A DNA stretch of 64,000 nt from Halorussus amylolyticus (GTDB taxonomy: Archaea > Halobacteriota > Halobacteria > Halobacteriales > Haladaptataceae), in the NCBI RefSeq assembly GCF_004143485.2, contig NZ_ML974130.1, positions 468,353-532,352 on the forward strand. The letters run 5' to 3'. The notes below the pieces were generated by a model. It worked only from the letters and a program-made list of their open reading frames with translations. It was not told where the DNA came from and did not search any database. Shown here in pieces: positions 26,372-35,072 of this stretch (position 1 is its first letter; each line of letters starts with the position of its first letter). A program made the position numbers and the translations under genes.

Positions 26372-27034
26372 ATGGTGATTCCCGACCGGTACGCGCGCCA
26401 GTTTCTCGAAGACGGGCCGAATCTCGCGTGGCTCGTCTCGGTGAACGTACTGGCGATGCTGGTCGGGGTGCTGTTCTACGTCGAGACACTCCCCGAGGTG
26501 CCGACGTACCTCTGGCCGCTGTACGCCGACTCGCCCGCCGCGCTGTTTCTGGTCACGCTGTCGCTCGTCACGCTCCTGCCGAATCTCGGCAATCGGGTGT
26601 CCGACGCGCCGCGCAACCGCGCGCTCGCGTACCTCCACACGTTCGCGTTCGCGTGGCTCGTAAAGTACGGTCTCTGGACCGCGGTCTCGCTGAACCTCGG
26701 CTTCTCGTCGTACTTCGGGCCGCCGTGGAGCGAGGACGCGCTGTGGTCGTACTGGTTCATCGTCCTCACGCACCTCGGGTTCGTGGTCGAGGCGTATCTC
26801 CTCCCTCACTACGGCGCGACGACTCGCGGGGCGCTCGCGGCCGCGCTCGCCGCGCTCCTCGCCAACGACGCGCTCGACTACCTGCTCGGCTACCACCCGC
26901 CCCTGCGGTACGAACCCGGCGTCGTCCTGCCGATTGCGACCGTCGCGCTCTCGGTCCTCGCGGTCGGGGCCGCGGCGCGCGCGTTCGACCGCCTCCCCCG
27001 AACCGAGGGTCAGAACCGGCTTGAAACCGAGTAG
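26372..27034 (+). CDS. DUF1405 membrane protein
   Basis: A 220-residue integral membrane protein with about six hydrophobic helices. WLVSVNVLAMLVGVLFYVET, PLYADSPAALFLVTLSLVTL and LHTFAFAWLVKYGLWTAVSL are family-typical; the WPLYADSP and KYGLW segments are the usual DUF1405 marks. Function unknown. I chose Met at 26372 (MVIPDRYARQFLEDGPN), since the stretch upstream is not protein-like. Confidence 0.85.
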   Translation: MVIPDRYARQFLEDGPNLAWLVSVNVLAMLVGVLFYVETLPEVPTYLWPLYADSPAALFLVTLSLVTLLPNLGNRVSDAPRNRALAYLHTFAFAWLVKYGLWTAVSLNLGFSSYFGPPWSEDALWSYWFIVLTHLGFVVEAYLLPHYGATTRGALAAALAALLANDALDYLLGYHPPLRYEPGVVLPIATVALSVLAVGAAARAFDRLPRTEGQNRLETE

Positions 27035-27149
27035 GCGCGAGCTAATCGGGCTTTGAACGCTAATACGCGCTCTCGACGTGTAAGCGTCCGACGTGAACGG
27101 AACGAACGAATGTCTGCCTTTTTAAACGGGGGCGCTATACGTCGAACTG

Positions 27150-28100
27150 ATGAGTGCCCATCGAGCCGTCCTCCTGACGTTGCTCGTCATCTGTGGCTCG
27201 CTGGTGGTCGCCGCGCCGACGAGTGCGATGACAGACGCGAGCGCCGACGATGCGCTCGCGTCGGAAGACCTCCGGCCTTCGACCGCCCAGACCGACGCGA
27301 CCCAGGACGAAACGACGGAGAACGAGACGAACGATTCGTTCGGTGCGAACATCTCGTCGTTCATGCAGTCGAGCGCCGCCGAAATCGGCGGCGCGGTCGA
27401 GACCGGCATGTGGTCGGCGTCGTTCAACGCGACCGCGAACCGCTCGAGTCAGGAGCGACTCGTCGAGCGCCGAACCGACAAACTCCGCGGCGACCTGACC
27501 GACCTTCAGGAGCGCAAGGAGGAACTCGCCGCCGAGCGCGAGGCGGGCGAGATATCGAAACCGGCCTACAGAGCGCAGGTCGGACAACTGACGGGACGAA
27601 TCAACGCGCTCCAGTCGGCCATCAACGCGACCGAATCGCGGGCGAAACAGGCTGGCATGAACACCGACGAGATTCGGACGCTCGAAGCCGACACTCGGAA
27701 TCTGTCCGGTCCCGAAATCGCCGCGGTCGCTCGGAACACGACCGGCGTCGGGAACGGACCGCCCGGAAGCGCCGGAGCCGAGGGCAACGAAAGCGGTCCC
27801 CCGACCGGCGTCGGGGAAGGCGTGAACGAGACGGGAATCGACGAAAGCGCCAACGACACGGCCGCCACCGGTTCCAACGCCGCGAAGCCGCCCAACACCA
27901 CAGATACGAACGCCTCTGGCGAGCGTGGACCGCCCGAGAAGCGTCCGGTGGACGGCGACTCCGAGAATCCGACCGACGCCAGTAGCGCGTCGAACGCCAC
28001 CCCGCCCTCGGCGGCGAACGACTCCAGCGAAGCCAGCGACTCGAACGCGAACGCCACCGATTCCGTCTCGGTCGCGTCGAGCGCGTTCGACGACGTGTAG
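27150..28100 (+). CDS. Secreted coiled-coil protein (DUF7096-like)
   Basis: A 316-residue exported protein with signal peptide HRAVLLTLLVICGSLVVAA. A helical, charged segment around LTDLQERKEELAAEREAGEI likely forms a coiled coil. The C-terminal half is a Ser/Asn/Thr/Pro-rich, low-complexity tail with many N-x-T/S sites (NATAN, NETG, NDTA, NTTD) that could be N-glycosylated. TATA-like ctttttaaac at 27117-27126 gives a leaderless start. The next gene is an ArsR-like regulator. The family name is from memory. Confidence 0.75.
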   Translation: MSAHRAVLLTLLVICGSLVVAAPTSAMTDASADDALASEDLRPSTAQTDATQDETTENETNDSFGANISSFMQSSAAEIGGAVETGMWSASFNATANRSSQERLVERRTDKLRGDLTDLQERKEELAAEREAGEISKPAYRAQVGQLTGRINALQSAINATESRAKQAGMNTDEIRTLEADTRNLSGPEIAAVARNTTGVGNGPPGSAGAEGNESGPPTGVGEGVNETGIDESANDTAATGSNAAKPPNTTDTNASGERGPPEKRPVDGDSENPTDASSASNATPPSAANDSSEASDSNANATDSVSVASSAFDDV

Positions 28101-28192
28101 CGAGTTCGGACCCCGCGTGGGTCGGCGAGCGAGACGCGACCCACCGGACGAGAGACACCCTTTTGGGCGCTCGTTTCCTACTCTTCGCCGGA

Positions 28193-28996
28193 ATGGACTC
28201 CGCCGAACTACTCGACATCCTCGGAAACGAAAACCGTCGGCGTATCCTCCGACTGCTCGCGCGCAAACCGTGTTACGTCACCGAAATCAGCGAGTACCTC
28301 GGCGTGAGTCCCAAGGCGGTCATCGACCACCTCCGAAAGCTCGAAGACGCCGGTCTCGTCGAGAGTCGGACCGACGACCAGCGCCGAAAATACTTCAGCA
28401 TCTCGCGGAACCTCCGACTCGAAGTGAGCGTCTCGCCGTACGAGTTCGGGATGAAGAGCGCCTACCCCGCGAGCAAGAGCCTCGACGTGAGTCGGTGTCG
28501 GCACATCTCTCTCAACGTCCAGCTCGCGGACTTGGCGGAAACGCCACCGAGCGAAGGAGGGGGAGAGGCCGACGCGAGCGAGACCGACGCGGACGAGACC
28601 GGAACCGGGGACGCCGATGCGGACCGCGCGTCTCGGACGGACGCCGACGAGACCGGCGCGTCCGACGACGAAGCCGTCGGACGCGCGACCGGTCTGGCGT
28701 CCGAACTCGACGAACTCCAGCAGCTCCAGAGCGAACTCTCGCTCGCCCAGCGGTGGGTTCACGGCCGTATCGCTGACGTGCAGGACCGACTGAGCGACGC
28801 ACTCGACACCGGCACCGACGGCGAGACGCGACTCCACGCCGAGGTGCTGTCGGCGGTCGCGGGCGGCGCGAGTACGTCCGCGGACGTGAGCCGCGCGGTC
28901 GAGGCACCCCGCCCGGTCGTCGAGGAGTGTCTGGACGCGCTCGAAGACCGGGGATTCGCCGAACGCGACGGCGACGAGTGGTCGCTCGCGGAGTAG
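28193..28996 (+). CDS. ArsR-like winged-helix regulator
   Basis: A 267-residue protein. The N-terminus is a winged-helix domain: MDSAELLDILGNENRRRILR, then YVTEISEYLGVSPKAVIDHL as recognition helices, then LVESRTDDQRRKYFSIS as the wing. The middle is an acidic linker. The last ~60 residues look like a second winged helix (LSAVAGGASTSADVSRAVEA). It probably regulates the secreted protein gene just upstream. No metal-binding cysteine motif is visible. Confidence 0.85.
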   Translation: MDSAELLDILGNENRRRILRLLARKPCYVTEISEYLGVSPKAVIDHLRKLEDAGLVESRTDDQRRKYFSISRNLRLEVSVSPYEFGMKSAYPASKSLDVSRCRHISLNVQLADLAETPPSEGGGEADASETDADETGTGDADADRASRTDADETGASDDEAVGRATGLASELDELQQLQSELSLAQRWVHGRIADVQDRLSDALDTGTDGETRLHAEVLSAVAGGASTSADVSRAVEAPRPVVEECLDALEDRGFAERDGDEWSLAE

Positions 28997-29025
28997 CGCG
29001 GCCGAAAGTAATCAGAGACCGAGAG

Positions 29026-29544
29026 TCAGATGTCCTGCGTGAGTCCGTCCCGGAGGTCGCCGCCGAAGTGCGCGCCGAGCGCGCCAGCCACCAGACCCGA
29101 CCCCGCGCCGACGACCGCGAGCGGGACGCCCGCCCCGCCGAACGCACTCAGCGCGAGGTGGCCGAGGACGGTCATAAGTCCGGCCGCGACCGCTCCGGCG
29201 GCCGCGGATTCGAGCAGAGTCGAGCGCTTGACGGCGAGACCGAGGACGAACGCGCTGACGAACACGCCGACGAGTCCCGCGAGGCTGTCGAGGAACGGGA
29301 GCGGGACGAACGCGTTTCCGGCGAACATCCCGGCCCCGAGCAGGAGGACGGCGTAGAGGAACACCTTGGGCGAGAAGATGCTGGTCGCGCGATTCTGGAG
29401 GCGTCCGGCGAACGACGAGGACTCGGCGGACCGCGACGAGGACGATTCGGTATCGGCGTCCGACGTCGCGATGTCGTCGTCGAGGAGGTCGGCGTACTCG
29501 TCCGCGACCGAGTCACCGGAGTGCTGGTCGGAACGCTGGGTCAT
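29026..29544 (-). CDS. Four-helix membrane protein with acidic N-terminus
   Basis: A 172-residue protein. A disordered Ser/Asp N-terminal 45 residues is followed by about four hydrophobic helices (VFLYAVLLLGAGMFAGNAF; LVGVFVSAFVLGLAV; ESAAAGAVAAGLMTVLGHLA; VVGAGSGLVAGALGAHFGG). This is a common haloarchaeal membrane-protein layout and I do not recognise the family. Convergent with the ArsR-like gene. Confidence 0.7.
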   Translation of the reverse strand: MTQRSDQHSGDSVADEYADLLDDDIATSDADTESSSSRSAESSSFAGRLQNRATSIFSPKVFLYAVLLLGAGMFAGNAFVPLPFLDSLAGLVGVFVSAFVLGLAVKRSTLLESAAAGAVAAGLMTVLGHLALSAFGGAGVPLAVVGAGSGLVAGALGAHFGGDLRDGLTQDI

Positions 29545-29708
29545 ACGTGGGTATGGAATCGCGGAGGTAATGGGTCTTTTCGTGGGGAGAAAAATCGGCT
29601 TCGAGATTTCGGCTCATTCCGGGGTGAAACTGTGCCGATTTATTCGGGACCTCGGCAAACACGGTTCTCCGCCGGTGGATGAGAATCGGAGGCAGCAAAG
29701 CGAACGAC

Positions 29709-29776
29709 CGAGGACCGCAGTCGAGTGGGGAGCCCCCGCGGTGCCGTGCGGTCTCATAGGTACCGGGAGTAGCTAC
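29709..29776 (-). repeat. Dispersed intergenic repeat family, copy D (partial)
   Basis: Read on the minus strand: gtagctactcccggtaccta, then tgagaccgcacggcaccgcg and a ctccccactcgactgcgg stretch. It shares the tagcta and ccggtacctatga blocks with copies at 40794 and 53373, but lacks the tcatccctcgcgcg block and hairpin. It lies in the 331-base spacer (29545-29875) before gatD, which is otherwise without a gene. Confidence 0.65.
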
Positions 29777-29875
29777 TTTCACTGCTTCTGTCATCCTGCG
29801 TTCCGTGAACGACGCTACGTCTGGTCCACGCGCCGAAAAGATGGTTTCAAGTCGCGCGCGCCGGTACTCGGAGGT

Positions 29876-31117
29876 ATGAATCCCGGCGACCGCGTCCGCG
29901 TCGAGCGGGCCGACCAGACCTACGAGGGCGTACTGCTCCCCTCATCGACGGCCGAGAACCTCGTCGTCAAACTCGAAGGCGGGTACAACGTCGGTATCGA
30001 CCGCGAGGACGCCGACGTTGACGTCCTCGAAACCGACGTGTACGACATCGAGACCGGCGAAACCGACGACTCCTCGGCGGTGGAGTTCGACCCCGACCTC
30101 CCGACGATTTCGCTCATCTCGACCGGCGGCACCATCGCCTCGACCGTGGACTACCGGACCGGCGCGGTGACCGCGCAGTTCGACGCCGAGGACGTGCTTC
30201 GCGCGGTTCCCGACCTCGCGGGCCGGGCGAACTACCGCGGGCGAGTCGTCGCAAACATCCTCAGCGAGAACATGACGACCGACGTGTGGCAGGACCTCGC
30301 CCACGCCGTCGCCGAGGAAATCGAGGACGGCGCGGACGGCGTGGTCGTGATGCACGGCACCGACACGATGCAGTTCACCGCGAGCGCGCTCTCCTTTATG
30401 CTCGACACGCCCGTCCCAATCGTGTTCACCGGGAGCCAGCGGTCGGCCGACCGCCCCTCCTCGGACAACGTGATGAACGCGGTGTGCGCCGTCGAGGCCG
30501 CCAAGGCCGACGCCGCCGAGGTCATGGTCTGCATGCACGCCACAGAGAGCGACGACGATTGTGCGCTCCATCGCGGGACCCGCGTCCGGAAGAACCACAC
30601 CTCGCGCCGGGACGCCTTCGAGACGGTCGGCGCGGAACCCCTCGGCGAAGTCGAGTACGAGACGGGCGAGGTTTCCTTCCGCCGAGACTACGCCGAGCGC
30701 GGCGCGACCGACCTCGATATCGCGCCCGACCTCGAATCCGAGGTGGAACTCCTGAAGTTCACACCCGGCATGGACGAGTCCTCGCTCGATGTTGCGGAAG
30801 GCAAGGTCGGACTCGTCCTCGAAGGCACGGGTCTCGGTCACGTCCACTCGGATTGGGCCGACCGCATCGCCGAACTCGTAGACGCAGGCACGACGGTCGT
30901 CATGACTAGTCAGTGCATCGAGGGCCGGGTCTGCGACCGCGTCTACGACACCGGTCGGGACCTGCTCGACGCGGGCGTCATCGAAGGCGAGGACATGCTC
31001 CCCGGCACCGCGAAGGTGAAGCTGATGTGGGCGCTCGCGAACGGCGACGACCCCGCAACGGCGGTCCGCGAACCTATCGCGGGCGAAATCACCGACCGCT
31101 CGGTTCCCTGGGAGTGA
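29876..31117 (+). CDS. gatD: Glu-tRNA(Gln) amidotransferase subunit D
   Basis: A 413-residue asparaginase-like subunit that releases ammonia from glutamine or asparagine for GatE, which converts Glu-tRNA(Gln) to Gln-tRNA(Gln). An N-terminal beta-barrel (MNPGDRVRVERADQTYEGVL) precedes the catalytic part. Active-site motifs: ISTGGTIAS (Thr83/Thr86 area), VMHGTDTMQFTASALSFML and the lysine in GTAKVKLMWAL. gatE is not in the window. Start chosen at MNPGDRVRV, just after the sequence gaggt. A GNAT gene follows after 4 bases, so they may be cotranscribed. Confidence 0.96.
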   Translation: MNPGDRVRVERADQTYEGVLLPSSTAENLVVKLEGGYNVGIDREDADVDVLETDVYDIETGETDDSSAVEFDPDLPTISLISTGGTIASTVDYRTGAVTAQFDAEDVLRAVPDLAGRANYRGRVVANILSENMTTDVWQDLAHAVAEEIEDGADGVVVMHGTDTMQFTASALSFMLDTPVPIVFTGSQRSADRPSSDNVMNAVCAVEAAKADAAEVMVCMHATESDDDCALHRGTRVRKNHTSRRDAFETVGAEPLGEVEYETGEVSFRRDYAERGATDLDIAPDLESEVELLKFTPGMDESSLDVAEGKVGLVLEGTGLGHVHSDWADRIAELVDAGTTVVMTSQCIEGRVCDRVYDTGRDLLDAGVIEGEDMLPGTAKVKLMWALANGDDPATAVREPIAGEITDRSVPWE

Positions 31118-31121
31118 GAGC

Positions 31122-32120
31122 GTGACGATTCGCGTTCGCGAGGCCCGCCACGACGACTACGAAGCCATCGCGGCGTTCACGCAGAACACGTGGCCCGGCC
31201 GCGACGGCGGCGACTACATCCCGCGGGTCTACCACGACTGGCTCGGGGACGACGACCCGCAAAAGCACACCGTCGTCGCCGAAGTCGATGGCGTGGTCGC
31301 GGGCCTCGCCCAAACCGTCCTGCTCTCTCCGTGGGAGGCGTGGAATCAGGGACTCCGCGTGAATCCGGACTACCGTGGGCGGGGCGTCAGCACCGTGATT
31401 ACCGATGACCTGTTCGACTGGGCGCGCGAGCAGGGCGCGACCGTCGCCCGGAACATGGTGTTCTCGTGGAACGCGCCCGGACTCGGCCAGTCGCGGGCGA
31501 CCGGCTACGACCCCGTGACCGAGTTCCGGTGGGCGCACCCCGACCCCGACCCGGACGCCGAACCCAATCCGGACGCTGAACTCCGCTCGAACGTCGAACC
31601 GAACGCGGACGCGGCGCTCGCCTCGGCGAGCGCCGCGTCCGCCGAGTTCGAAATCACTTCGAACCCCGACGCGGCGTGGCGGTTCTGGACCGACAGCGCG
31701 GCCCGCGACCACTTCCGGGGGCTGGCGCTCGACGACGACGAATCGTGGGCGGTCTCGTATCTGACCCGCGAGGACCTCGAACGCGCGGCCGACGCGGGCG
31801 ATTTGCTCGTGGTGCAGGCCGACGGAACCGCGGGGTTCGCCCATCGGGTCAGGGAGTTCGAGCGCGAGGGCGGCGAAAACGATGGAAGCGACGGCGAGAC
31901 CGAAACGTGGGTCGAGTACGGCGTCGGCGCGTGGCGGGACGCCGCGAGCGCCGACGCCCTGTTCGCTGCAATCGCGCGTCACGCCGCCGACCGCGGGGCC
32001 GACCGCGTCAGGCTTCCGATTCCCGAGACGGTCCGGGCGGTCAGCGACGCCGCGCTCTGTCGGGTCGAGGTTTCCGACGACCCCGACTTCGTGTTGGCCG
32101 CCGACCTGACGGTCGAGTAA
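31122..32120 (+). CDS. GNAT family acetyltransferase (large, GTG start)
   Basis: A 332-residue protein starting at GTG 31122, four bases after gatD. The N-terminal GNAT domain has the acetyl-CoA loop LRVNPDYRGRGVSTVITDDL; the C-terminal half may be a second, degenerate acyltransferase-like domain. Between them is an Ala/Asp/Pro-rich linker (PDPDPDAEPNPDAE...) that contains a perfect palindrome at 31607-31640. Substrate unknown; the nearness to gatD may simply reflect cotranscription. Confidence 0.85.
   Translation: MTIRVREARHDDYEAIAAFTQNTWPGRDGGDYIPRVYHDWLGDDDPQKHTVVAEVDGVVAGLAQTVLLSPWEAWNQGLRVNPDYRGRGVSTVITDDLFDWAREQGATVARNMVFSWNAPGLGQSRATGYDPVTEFRWAHPDPDPDAEPNPDAELRSNVEPNADAALASASAASAEFEITSNPDAAWRFWTDSAARDHFRGLALDDDESWAVSYLTREDLERAADAGDLLVVQADGTAGFAHRVREFEREGGENDGSDGETETWVEYGVGAWRDAASADALFAAIARHAADRGADRVRLPIPETVRAVSDAALCRVEVSDDPDFVLAADLTVE
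31607..31640. repeat. Perfect 15-bp palindrome, loop CTCG, in frame in a linker
   Basis: Arms ggacgcggcgctcgc (31607-31621) and its exact complement (31626-31640) flank the loop ctcg. It encodes part of the Ala/Ser linker (DAALASASAAS) of the GNAT protein, a place where extra residues would be tolerated. The loop is the same as at 7188-7191 and 26238-26241, though the stems are unrelated. Confidence 0.85.
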
Positions 32121-32147
32121 TTCTTCGCGGTATCGTCCGTTCGATTC

Positions 32148-32420
32148 TCACCCGCCGCTTACGGGCGGGAACAGCGCGAGTTCGTCGCCCGCTTCGAGTT
32201 CGGTGTCGAGTCCCCTCTTGTCGCTGACGTTCTCGCCGTTCCGGAGGACGTTGATGTGCTCGCGCAGGTCGCCGTCGTCGTAGACTCTGTCTTCGAGGTC
32301 GGGGTGGTCGGCGACCAGCGCCGACAGCGCCTCGCCGACCGTATCGCCCGGTTCGGCGTCCACTTCGACCTGCTTTCCCCCGGCTATCTCGGCGAGGTCC
32401 GCGAACAGTTTCCACTCCAT
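32148..32420 (-). CDS. samp1: Ubiquitin-like small archaeal modifier / MoaD-like protein (SAMP1 type)
   Basis: A 90-residue beta-grasp protein ending LFPPVSGG. The C-terminal Gly-Gly is the site that an E1-like enzyme (UbaA in Haloferax) adenylylates, for either protein conjugation (sampylation) or sulfur transfer to molybdopterin. The start MEWKLFADLAEIAGG and the segment LREHINVLRNGENV closely resemble H. volcanii SAMP1 as I recall it. I chose Met at 32420 because the upstream extension is Pro/Arg-rich and not conserved. Confidence 0.92.
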   Translation of the reverse strand: MEWKLFADLAEIAGGKQVEVDAEPGDTVGEALSALVADHPDLEDRVYDDGDLREHINVLRNGENVSDKRGLDTELEAGDELALFPPVSGG

Positions 32421-32521
32421 AGTCGGTGTGGGAATGGGAGCGCAAAGAGGGTTGCCCAAGCGTTCGGGACACGGGTTCGGTCGTGGCTCCCGTCGATTTA
32501 TCGGGCGTCCGGACGGACGAC

Positions 32522-33682
32522 TCACCGGACGTCCGGGGCGGCCGATTCCGCGGTCTCGGTCGCCGCGGATTCGACCTTTCGAAGTCGGTCGGGCCGGGCG
32601 ATGACGTAAAGGGTGTCGCCCGGCGCGAAAACGCGGTCCGGGGCGGGGAGCGTCTCGACGCCCGCGTCGGTTCGGACCGCGACCACGCTCACGTCGAGAC
32701 CGCCGGCCGTCGCGCCGTCGAGCGCGCTCCCCCCGGCGATTTCGACCACGCCGACCGTCTCGTCGGCCGCCCGGAGTTGCGCCGAGAACTCCCGGTCGGC
32801 GCGGGGTTCGGTCGGGAGCGTTACCAGCCGATACTCCGCGTCGGGGTCGAGGTTGGTCGCGTCGTCCGCGCCGACCGCGAGGGTCGCCACGTCGCCGACC
32901 GCCGCGCGGAGTTCCGCGGTGGCGACCCGCTCGGGGTCGGGTTCACGAGTCCAGACTTGGACGAGGTCGCCCGCTCCCGCGCTGAACGCGGGGTCGGCCC
33001 GGACCGCGACTGCGACGGTGCCCGAGGGGAGCGTCGGACCGATACCGGCGACCCGACCGCCGAGCGCGAGGAACTCGACCGCGCCGTCGTCGCCGATGTC
33101 GGCATCCACGTGGCCGACGCCGTAGTCGTCGCGGAGTCGGGTCGCGAGCCTGTCGCGGAGTTCGGCGACCGTGAGCCTACGCGGGAATCGGAGCGTCTTG
33201 CCTGCGAGCGACTCCTTCGTCTCGGGTGCGACCGGCTCGTACCCCTCCATATCGTCGATTTCGCCCGGAAGCTCGACCGTGGTGAACCGACCCACGGTTC
33301 GGACGAGTCTGCTCACGTCGCCGTCGAGTTCGGCCGCGCCCGTGAGCGCGACCGCGTCGGTCGCGAGTCGGTCGCCGACGCGAGCGCCCGCGACCCCCGC
33401 GACGGCACCGAAGACGAACGCCGCGACGTTCGTGACCGCGGTCGCGTGAGAGGGGAGCGCCTCGCCGCCCCCGAGGAACTGCTGGAGCGCGGTCGCGGTG
33501 TTGAGCCACAGACCGACCGTGCCGAGACCCACGAGGACAGCGAGGCCCTCGGGCATCCGCTCGCGGGCGTAGGACTTGTAGAGCAGGCCGAGGACGGTGG
33601 CGACCGCGCCCGAGAGGAGAGTCAGACCGACCGCGCGCCCGACCGGTGACACTAGCTCCGAGACCGCGGTGAGGGCGCTCAC
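32522..33682 (-). CDS. Membrane protein with TrkA-C-like (RCK_C) domains, second of a pair
   Basis: A 386-residue protein: about three N-terminal helices (GLTLLSGAVATVLGLLY; LAVLVGLGTVGLWLNTATAL; VAAFVFGAVAGVAG) and then a soluble part. It ends in a clear RCK_C-type repeat (VFAPGDTLYVIARPDRLRKV) with another RCK_C-like region before it. Such domains bind ligands that gate K+ transport. Its start overlaps the end of the upstream paralogue by 4 bases (ATGA type), so they form an operon. Confidence 0.8.
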   Translation of the reverse strand: MSALTAVSELVSPVGRAVGLTLLSGAVATVLGLLYKSYARERMPEGLAVLVGLGTVGLWLNTATALQQFLGGGEALPSHATAVTNVAAFVFGAVAGVAGARVGDRLATDAVALTGAAELDGDVSRLVRTVGRFTTVELPGEIDDMEGYEPVAPETKESLAGKTLRFPRRLTVAELRDRLATRLRDDYGVGHVDADIGDDGAVEFLALGGRVAGIGPTLPSGTVAVAVRADPAFSAGAGDLVQVWTREPDPERVATAELRAAVGDVATLAVGADDATNLDPDAEYRLVTLPTEPRADREFSAQLRAADETVGVVEIAGGSALDGATAGGLDVSVVAVRTDAGVETLPAPDRVFAPGDTLYVIARPDRLRKVESAATETAESAAPDVR

Positions 33683-34980
33683 GCGACCACCTCCTCGAAG
33701 CGGTCGAGCGCACCGGGACTCCCGACCACGTAGAGTTCGTCGCCCGCGGCGAGGTCACCGATGTCTGTCGGTGCGAACGTCCACGTTCGGCCGTGCCGAA
33801 CCGCGAGCACTGCGATTTCCGGGTCGGCTAGGGCGGCGTCCTCGTCGGTCTCGCTCGCGAGCGACCCGGTTTCCCGAATCTTCACTCGTCGGAGTCGCTT
33901 GCCGTCGCGACGGAGGAGCGAGAGGAGTTCGAACTCCCGGCGCGTCCCGCGGGCGTGGACCCGGACTGCCGCCGAATCCGCGTCGAGGAGCGTCCGGGCC
34001 GCCCGTATCGGCACCGCGACGGTCACGCGGCCGTCGCCGCCGGTCGCGCGCGGCGACGACCCGGCCGCCGTTGGCGGCCGGGTCTCGGCGTCTCTGGAGT
34101 CGGGGTTTCCGGAGCTAGCACTTCCGGGCGCGGCGTCTTTCGAACTCACCGCTCCGCTCGCGGGCGAGACGGCGGGCGGTCCGCCCGCCGTCTCGCCCGC
34201 GGACCGCCCGCCCGCCGTTCCGCCGTCGGAGCGCACGCTCACGACGGTCCCCGTCACGTCGCCGTCGGGGGTCGCCACCGTGACCTCGTCGCTTCGGGCG
34301 AGACCGGTCGGGACGAGCGCGTCGGTCGAGACCGCGCGCTTGCCCGCCGGAATCCGACGCGAGAGCGCGCCGACTGGGGGTGCGGCGCTCACGGTCGCCC
34401 GGCCGTCGGCGTCGATGCTCGCGGTCGCTTCCGCGAGGTCGTGGTCGGTGCGAAGGCGCTCTTCGAGTCGGGATTCGAGTTCCGAGATGGGGAGGTCGTC
34501 GGGGAACGTCCACTCGCCCTCGCGGATGGTCGCCCGGAGGTCGTCGGGGAGCGGCGGGTAGCCCTCGATGTCGGCCACCTCGCCCCGGACCCTGATTCGC
34601 GCCTGTCCGAACTGGCCGACCCGTTCGACCACGTCGCTCGACAGGCCGCGCTCGCGGAGCTTTCGGAGGGTGAACCGCCGGGGGAACTCCGCGCCCATCT
34701 TGTCGCCCTGGGCGTGGGCGTACAGCGTCACCATCATCACGACGAGCGCCGAGACCAGCGCGATGGGCGAATTGATGATTTGGGTGTCGAGCAGGCCGAG
34801 CAGACCGCCCTGCACGCCCGCGATGGCGACGCCGAGGACGAGGACACCGAAGCCGGGAATCGTGACGCCGGTGAAGTACTTGAAGGTGAACCCGAGCGAC
34901 CACGCCACGAGCGCGGGAACGACCGCGGTCAACGCGCCGAGATAGAGACCGAGAGCGACCTGAACCGGAAGCGAATCCAT
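33679..34980 (-). CDS. Membrane protein with TrkA-C-like (RCK_C) domains, first of a pair
   Basis: A 433-residue protein with three N-terminal helices (VALGLYLGALTAVVPALVAW; FGVLVLGVAIAGVQGGLLGL; PIALVSALVVMMVTLYA) and a soluble part with RCK_C-like ends (DIGDLAAGDELYVVGSPGAL). It shares the GYPPLPDDLRATI...WTFPDDLPISEL arrangement with its neighbour (EGYEPVAPETKESL...LRFPRRLTVAEL), so the two are paralogues. A Gly/Ala/Pro-rich insert (about residues 250-300) holds a 43-base palindrome. It is divergent from a K+ channel gene, so a joint role in K+ homeostasis is likely. Confidence 0.8.
   Translation of the reverse strand: MDSLPVQVALGLYLGALTAVVPALVAWSLGFTFKYFTGVTIPGFGVLVLGVAIAGVQGGLLGLLDTQIINSPIALVSALVVMMVTLYAHAQGDKMGAEFPRRFTLRKLRERGLSSDVVERVGQFGQARIRVRGEVADIEGYPPLPDDLRATIREGEWTFPDDLPISELESRLEERLRTDHDLAEATASIDADGRATVSAAPPVGALSRRIPAGKRAVSTDALVPTGLARSDEVTVATPDGDVTGTVVSVRSDGGTAGGRSAGETAGGPPAVSPASGAVSSKDAAPGSASSGNPDSRDAETRPPTAAGSSPRATGGDGRVTVAVPIRAARTLLDADSAAVRVHARGTRREFELLSLLRRDGKRLRRVKIRETGSLASETDEDAALADPEIAVLAVRHGRTWTFAPTDIGDLAAGDELYVVGSPGALDRFEEVVA
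34159..34201. repeat. Perfect 21-bp palindrome with a single-base loop, inside a gene
   Basis: Arms 34159-34179 (cgcgggcgagacggcgggcg then g) and 34181-34201 are exact complements around one base (t34180). It lies in frame in the disordered insert of the TrkA-C-like protein, encoding AGETAGGPPAVSPASG on the minus strand. A direct repeat of cccgcccgcc follows at once. Confidence 0.85.
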
Positions 34981-35040
34981 TGGGTTTTGGCATGCACACC
35001 CGCCGTAAATCAGTATCGACGTTTGTAGACAGTACCGACA

Positions 35041-35050
35041 GTTTATCTAT
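35041..35050 (+). promoter_or_regulatory. TATA box of the K+ channel gene
   Basis: gtttatctat at 35041-35050 lies 23-32 bases before the ATG at 35073, the spacing of leaderless haloarchaeal transcripts. This rules against the in-frame ATG at 34980, which would also overlap the divergent gene's start. Confidence 0.6.
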
Positions 35051-35072
35051 CACGCCGAGAGGACAGCAACGT

